A stretch of 16,685 nt of DNA, taken from NCBI GenBank assembly GCA_026993285.1, contig JALWTZ010000296.1, positions 1 through 16,685 of the forward strand, in the 5' to 3' direction. Positions 14,901 to 16,685 of this stretch are shown here, piece after piece. Below the pieces are notes generated by a model, which made no database searches, was not told the DNA's origin, and was given only the letters and a program-made list of their open reading frames with translations. Within the stretch, counting starts at the first letter, position 1. Every line of letters begins with the position of its first letter. A program made the position numbers and the translations under genes. Origin of the DNA: Lysobacterales bacterium (lineage in GTDB: Bacteria > Pseudomonadota > Gammaproteobacteria > Xanthomonadales > S139-57).

Positions 14901-15586
14901 TCACCCAGCAGCAGATTCGGGCCGGCACGGAAGTGCGTGAAGCCCTGTGCCTGGCCGGGCAAATCCGCATGCGGCCCATCGTGCTGACCGCAATGGCACT
15001 GGTGGCCGGTTCCTACTTCATGTTCGGAGATCCCATCTTCAAGGGCATGGCCATCTCCCTGGCCTTTGGTGTCATCGTCGCCACGGCACTCACACTGATC
15101 ATCATTCCCATGGGCTGCATGTCCTGGCGGTCGGCCCTGTGTGAAAGCATCAAGGAACCCCATGCCTTTTTCCCTGATGTGGACGGCGATGAAGCCGAAC
15201 ACAAGGCGCAAACCAAGGCGCGTATTCTCAACATGCTGGGAGAGACGGACACAGTTGTCCAACAGCAAACACACGCTGAAAAACCAGCAGATCCGGCAGA
15301 CCCGCAAGCCCAGGCTGAACCGGAAAAGGCTGTGGACACCAGCCCGGCTTCACCGGAAAAACCAGTCACGAAAAAAACCAGTTCAAGGAAGAAAACGGCC
15401 AGAAAAGCCGGTTCCGCCAAGAAAACCGGCAAAAAATCCACAACCCGCAAGAAAACCGGCAGCAAAAAAACGCCTGCTCGCAAAACGGCCACAAGCAGTG
15501 ACACAGCCCGAAAAGGGGCCGCGAAAAAAACCACTCGCAAGGGCCGCCGCGGTATTCAATTGAAAAAACCGGAGGAGGATCGCTGA
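11933..15586 (+). CDS. RND-family efflux permease with a basic C-terminal tail
   Basis: Inner-membrane proton-driven pump of 1217 residues. Residues 1-1065 are a complete RND permease: TM1 about 25-44, the first porter domain, TM2-TM6 (about 363-510), TM7 about 553-572, the second porter domain, and TM8-TM12 (about 912-1062). TM4 has the proton-relay pair D425/D426 in GILVDDGIVVVENIYRRW. TM10 has GIIVRNSILLVDF with R982 where AcrB has its essential Lys, a variation seen in other RND branches. About 155 extra residues follow TM12: an acidic/Gln-rich stretch (1076-1145), then a histone H1-like region (1147-1212) of repeated KKT/RKT/AKK units. This tail would be cytoplasmic. The start at 11933 has GAGG eight bases upstream. 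Substrate unknown. Confidence 0.93.
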   Translation: MNTETEQLQDPGIAGRIAKAFIQSPLTPLLLFATLAVGMLGMIITPRQEDPQISVPMIDIFIAYPGASSEQVATLAIEPLERIMSEIPGVKHVYSASRQNGGMVTVQFKVGEQMGPSLVKLYDKLQSNLDHIPPGVQPPLIKPKGINDVPVAAITLWSRQVDDAALRKLALDVIQDLKQIPETGLSFVVGGREEEIRVEANMARLAAYGITLDQIAHAIQAANVRQPAGAVEQQQHYFSIQAGDFLQTAADVAHLVVGSYQGMPVYLADVALIKQMPEETRQMVRHYSGQSNAAGPVEANAESAVTIAIAKKEGSNGVTVAEAILQRVNQLKGYLIPDDVRVTVTRDYGKTAKDKVDELFLRLFEATVAVSILIFLALGIRPALVVMITIPVVVLSTVFIAWLMGYTIDRVSLFALVFAIGILVDDGIVVVENIYRRWLLQGETDVHTAVDAVREVGNPTILATLTVIAALLPMGFVSGMMGPYMEPIPALGSVAMLLSLFASFFFAPWLTQKIRPSMRYLRKAEEKEAKGNERIGKAYRKVMGVLTQNRLASWSTLILILLAFAAACWLIYSRAVPVKMLPLDNKPEYNVVIDLPAGTALPLTQAATEEMANALRAEIPEIIDLQTYVGTASPYDFNGMVRHYYLRDRPWQANIQIKLTDKHDRLRSSHEIATATRTLLEPIAQRFKAELTIVEMPPGPPVLQTLVAEVHGPTAEIRRQVASDLTEIMRGLDNIADVRNYMEGPHSYLHFEVNREKANRLGVSMADITRNLSMAGGGFKVGDVKQGHDLEPTWITLQLPYADRATLSRMEQLPIRSASGQLVPLGVLGQFRQVPADPIIYHKDLKAVEYVVGDTIGRLGAPIYGMMAVKDALQDYTAPDGVKLEPQLVGVPDNEKSGFLWTGEWTVTYETFRDMGIAFAAALVLIYILVVWEFQNFRVPLIIISPIPLTLIGIIPGHWLLGAEFTATSMIGFIALAGIIVRNSILLVDFTQQQIRAGTEVREALCLAGQIRMRPIVLTAMALVAGSYFMFGDPIFKGMAISLAFGVIVATALTLIIIPMGCMSWRSALCESIKEPHAFFPDVDGDEAEHKAQTKARILNMLGETDTVVQQQTHAEKPADPADPQAQAEPEKAVDTSPASPEKPVTKKTSSRKKTARKAGSAKKTGKKSTTRKKTGSKKTPARKTATSSDTARKGAAKKTTRKGRRGIQLKKPEEDR

Positions 15587-15993
15587 TGAAAACCCGTTTC
15601 GTCTCCATCCTGTCCATCTGTGCATGCATGTCGGCCAGCCAGGCTGCTACCTGGCAGGCACTGACAGCACCACAAAATCCCCAGCCACCCTTCCAAACCG
15701 CACAACCCGTGGCTCCCAGGTTCTGGCACAAGCACACTGCCGAGCCTGTTGCCTGGCCCTTTGGGTCGTCGCAACAGCCCCCCATGCCACTGTTGTTCTG
15801 GAGCAGAAACCAGACCGGTCTGTACGACAACCCGTGGACACCCGTGTGGCGGGATGGCTGGTGGTCACCACCCGTGCACTGGAGCACACCACTGGCACCC
15901 TGGACCCAGTACCAACTGTACCAATGGTGGAACAACCAGGTCGCTCAACCTTTTCATACAACGCAACCCAAACCAATGGAGAAAAACCCATGA
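15586..15993 (+). CDS. Trp/Pro-rich exported protein of unknown function
   Basis: I do not recognise a family. A 135-residue precursor with a signal peptide at 1-20 (MKTRFVSILSICACMSASQA). The mature part is low in complexity and very rich in Trp (12 in total: 23, 47, 57, 72, 84, 88, 92, 93, 99, 106, 114, 115), Pro and Gln, with few charged residues. Repeating aromatic spacings such as RFW, LLFW, NPWTPVW, GWWSPPVHW and YQWW suggest a structural or self-assembling envelope protein, not an enzyme. It is firmly in the operon: its ATG shares one base with the RND stop (TGATGA), a strong GGAGGAGG precedes it, and its stop overlaps the next start (ATGA). Confidence 0.78.
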   Translation: MKTRFVSILSICACMSASQAATWQALTAPQNPQPPFQTAQPVAPRFWHKHTAEPVAWPFGSSQQPPMPLLFWSRNQTGLYDNPWTPVWRDGWWSPPVHWSTPLAPWTQYQLYQWWNNQVAQPFHTTQPKPMEKNP

Positions 15994-16685
15994 AAACACT
16001 CAAGACAACTCTCATCGCCGGTGCCGTGCTGGCTTCTCTCGGCCTGGCCGTTGGCGTTCAGGCTGGTGACAACAAGGGCAAGTCCGCCCCGGCAGCCAAA
16101 ACACAGGCCCCGCCTCCGCCAGCCTATTACGGCAATCCCTACTATGGCTATCCTTACTACAGCCGTGGCTGGGGCAATGGTACCGGCTCCGGCAACATGA
16201 ACTTCAGCATGGGTGGCAACTGGGCCGGCAATGGCAACGGCTATGGCGCACCCTGGGGCGGTTACGGCCCGTACTACGGTAACCCCTATTACGGCAACGG
16301 CTGGGGCAATGGTGCAGGAAACGGCAACATGAACTTCAGCATGGGTGGCGACTGGGCCGGTAATGGCAACGGCTATGGCGCACCCTGGGGCGGCTATGGC
16401 CCGTACTATGGCAACCCCTATTATGGCAACGGCTGGGGCAACGGTACCGGCTCAGGCAACTTCAATTTCAGCATGGGCGGTAACGCTGATGGATACGGCG
16501 CGCCCTATGGCTACTATGGCGCACCCTACTATGGCGCCCCATACGGCGGCCCTCGCCCCGGCTGGAACGGTGCCCCTCAAGGCAATCAGGCTCCGCAAGG
16601 TCAAAACGTCCCTGCCCAGCCACCAGCCAACCCGTGGGCACGCCCCTGGGGTCCTGGCCCTCGCTGGGGCCAGCCACCTGCTCAG
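15990..16685 (+). CDS. exported Gly/Asn/Tyr-rich repeat protein, sulfur-globule-protein-like; C-terminus beyond the window
   Basis: Open for 232 codons to the window edge without a stop. Signal peptide at about 1-26 (ends GVQAG). After a short Lys/Pro-rich linker, the chain is almost only Gly, Asn, Tyr, Trp, Pro and Met. It has two full and one partial 44-residue repeats, each starting GWGNGTGSGNMNFSMGG and ending in PYYGNPYYGN, followed by a Pro/Gly/Gln-rich segment. Composition, the export signal and the Asn-Met-Asn-Phe-Ser-Met core recall the sulfur globule envelope proteins of sulfur-oxidising gammaproteobacteria. This is resemblance from memory, not a database match. Otherwise it could be a generic glycine-rich secreted structural protein. 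It is translationally coupled (ATGA) to the Trp-rich gene and has GGAG eight bases before its ATG. Confidence 0.75.
   Translation, partial: MKTLKTTLIAGAVLASLGLAVGVQAGDNKGKSAPAAKTQAPPPPAYYGNPYYGYPYYSRGWGNGTGSGNMNFSMGGNWAGNGNGYGAPWGGYGPYYGNPYYGNGWGNGAGNGNMNFSMGGDWAGNGNGYGAPWGGYGPYYGNPYYGNGWGNGTGSGNFNFSMGGNADGYGAPYGYYGAPYYGAPYGGPRPGWNGAPQGNQAPQGQNVPAQPPANPWARPWGPGPRWGQPPAQ
16167..16685 (+). repeat. 132-base in-frame tandem repeats in the Gly/Asn/Tyr-rich gene
   Basis: Unit 1 at 16167-16298 and unit 2 at 16299-16430 are about 90% alike and encode 44 residues each. A third unit from 16431 matches for about 50 bases, then degenerates into shorter GGCGCACCCTAC-type repeats. Differences are mostly third-base changes, so the protein repeat is under selection and is not a recent slippage copy. 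Confidence 0.9.

Noticed and set aside
13427..15307. Very long open frame (626 codons) antisense to the RND gene
   Set aside because: It mirrors the codon pattern of a high-GC gene, has no recognisable domains and is rich in His/Gly/Gln as expected of an antisense shadow. The RND reading is a clear family member.
15141..15563. Separate H1-like basic gene in another frame over the end of the RND gene
   Set aside because: The RND frame itself encodes the KKT/RKT repeats and stays open to 15586. The other frame is basic only because the repeated A/G-rich codons read similarly.
16167..16685. Regularly spaced repeats as a possible CRISPR array
   Set aside because: The units are contiguous, 132 bases, in frame and encode a protein repeat; there are no unique spacers.

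Overview
The window looks like chromosomal DNA of a Gram-negative gammaproteobacterium. The evidence is a gammaproteobacterial-type minCDE cluster, an outer-membrane porin ending in Phe, a lipoprotein membrane-fusion protein with an RND pump, and sigma-54 control. Two DsrE-like domains and a secreted Gly/Asn/Tyr repeat protein resembling sulfur-globule envelope proteins suggest a sulfur-oxidising lineage. That lineage call is an inference from composition and family resemblance only.

Layout, left to right. (1) 1-1725, leftward: a NarL/DesK-type two-component pair, histidine kinase then response regulator; the regulator is cut by the window edge. (2) 1779-4662, rightward: a tight operon of GNAT acetyltransferase, minC, minD, minE and an uncharacterised HExxH protein, with overlapping or nearly touching genes. 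It is the division-site selection module plus two accessory genes. (3) 4687-5424, leftward: a secreted protein of unknown function. (4) 5550-7387, leftward: a periplasmic DsrE-like protein followed by an OprO/OprP-like porin, ending at a strong intrinsic terminator. (5) 7563-8773, rightward and divergent from (4): an ECF sigma factor and a membrane anti-sigma factor whose outer domain is itself DsrE-like and alignable with the DsrE protein of the divergent operon. (6) 8801-8877: tRNA-Arg(CCU), leftward. (7) 8923-10278, leftward: a PAS-AAA+-Fis sigma-54 activator. (8) 10279-10617: a 339-base control region with a cluster of GTTGC/GCAAC palindromes and a sigma-54 promoter with exact GG-N10-GC spacing. 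(9) 10618-16685 and beyond, rightward: a lipoprotein membrane-fusion protein, an RND permease with a long Lys/Arg/Thr/Ala-rich cytoplasmic tail, a Trp-rich exported protein, and a Gly/Asn/Tyr-rich exported protein with 44-residue tandem repeats that runs off the edge.

How they may work together. Block 4/5 reads as an envelope-sensing circuit: the anti-sigma factor carries a DsrE-like sensor in the periplasm, and a free DsrE-like protein and a porin are encoded next to it. Block 7-9 reads as a sigma-54-switched export system whose pump is co-transcribed with two low-complexity secreted proteins. These are the two candidate undescribed systems in the window. Both rest on gene order and my own alignment by eye, not on searches.
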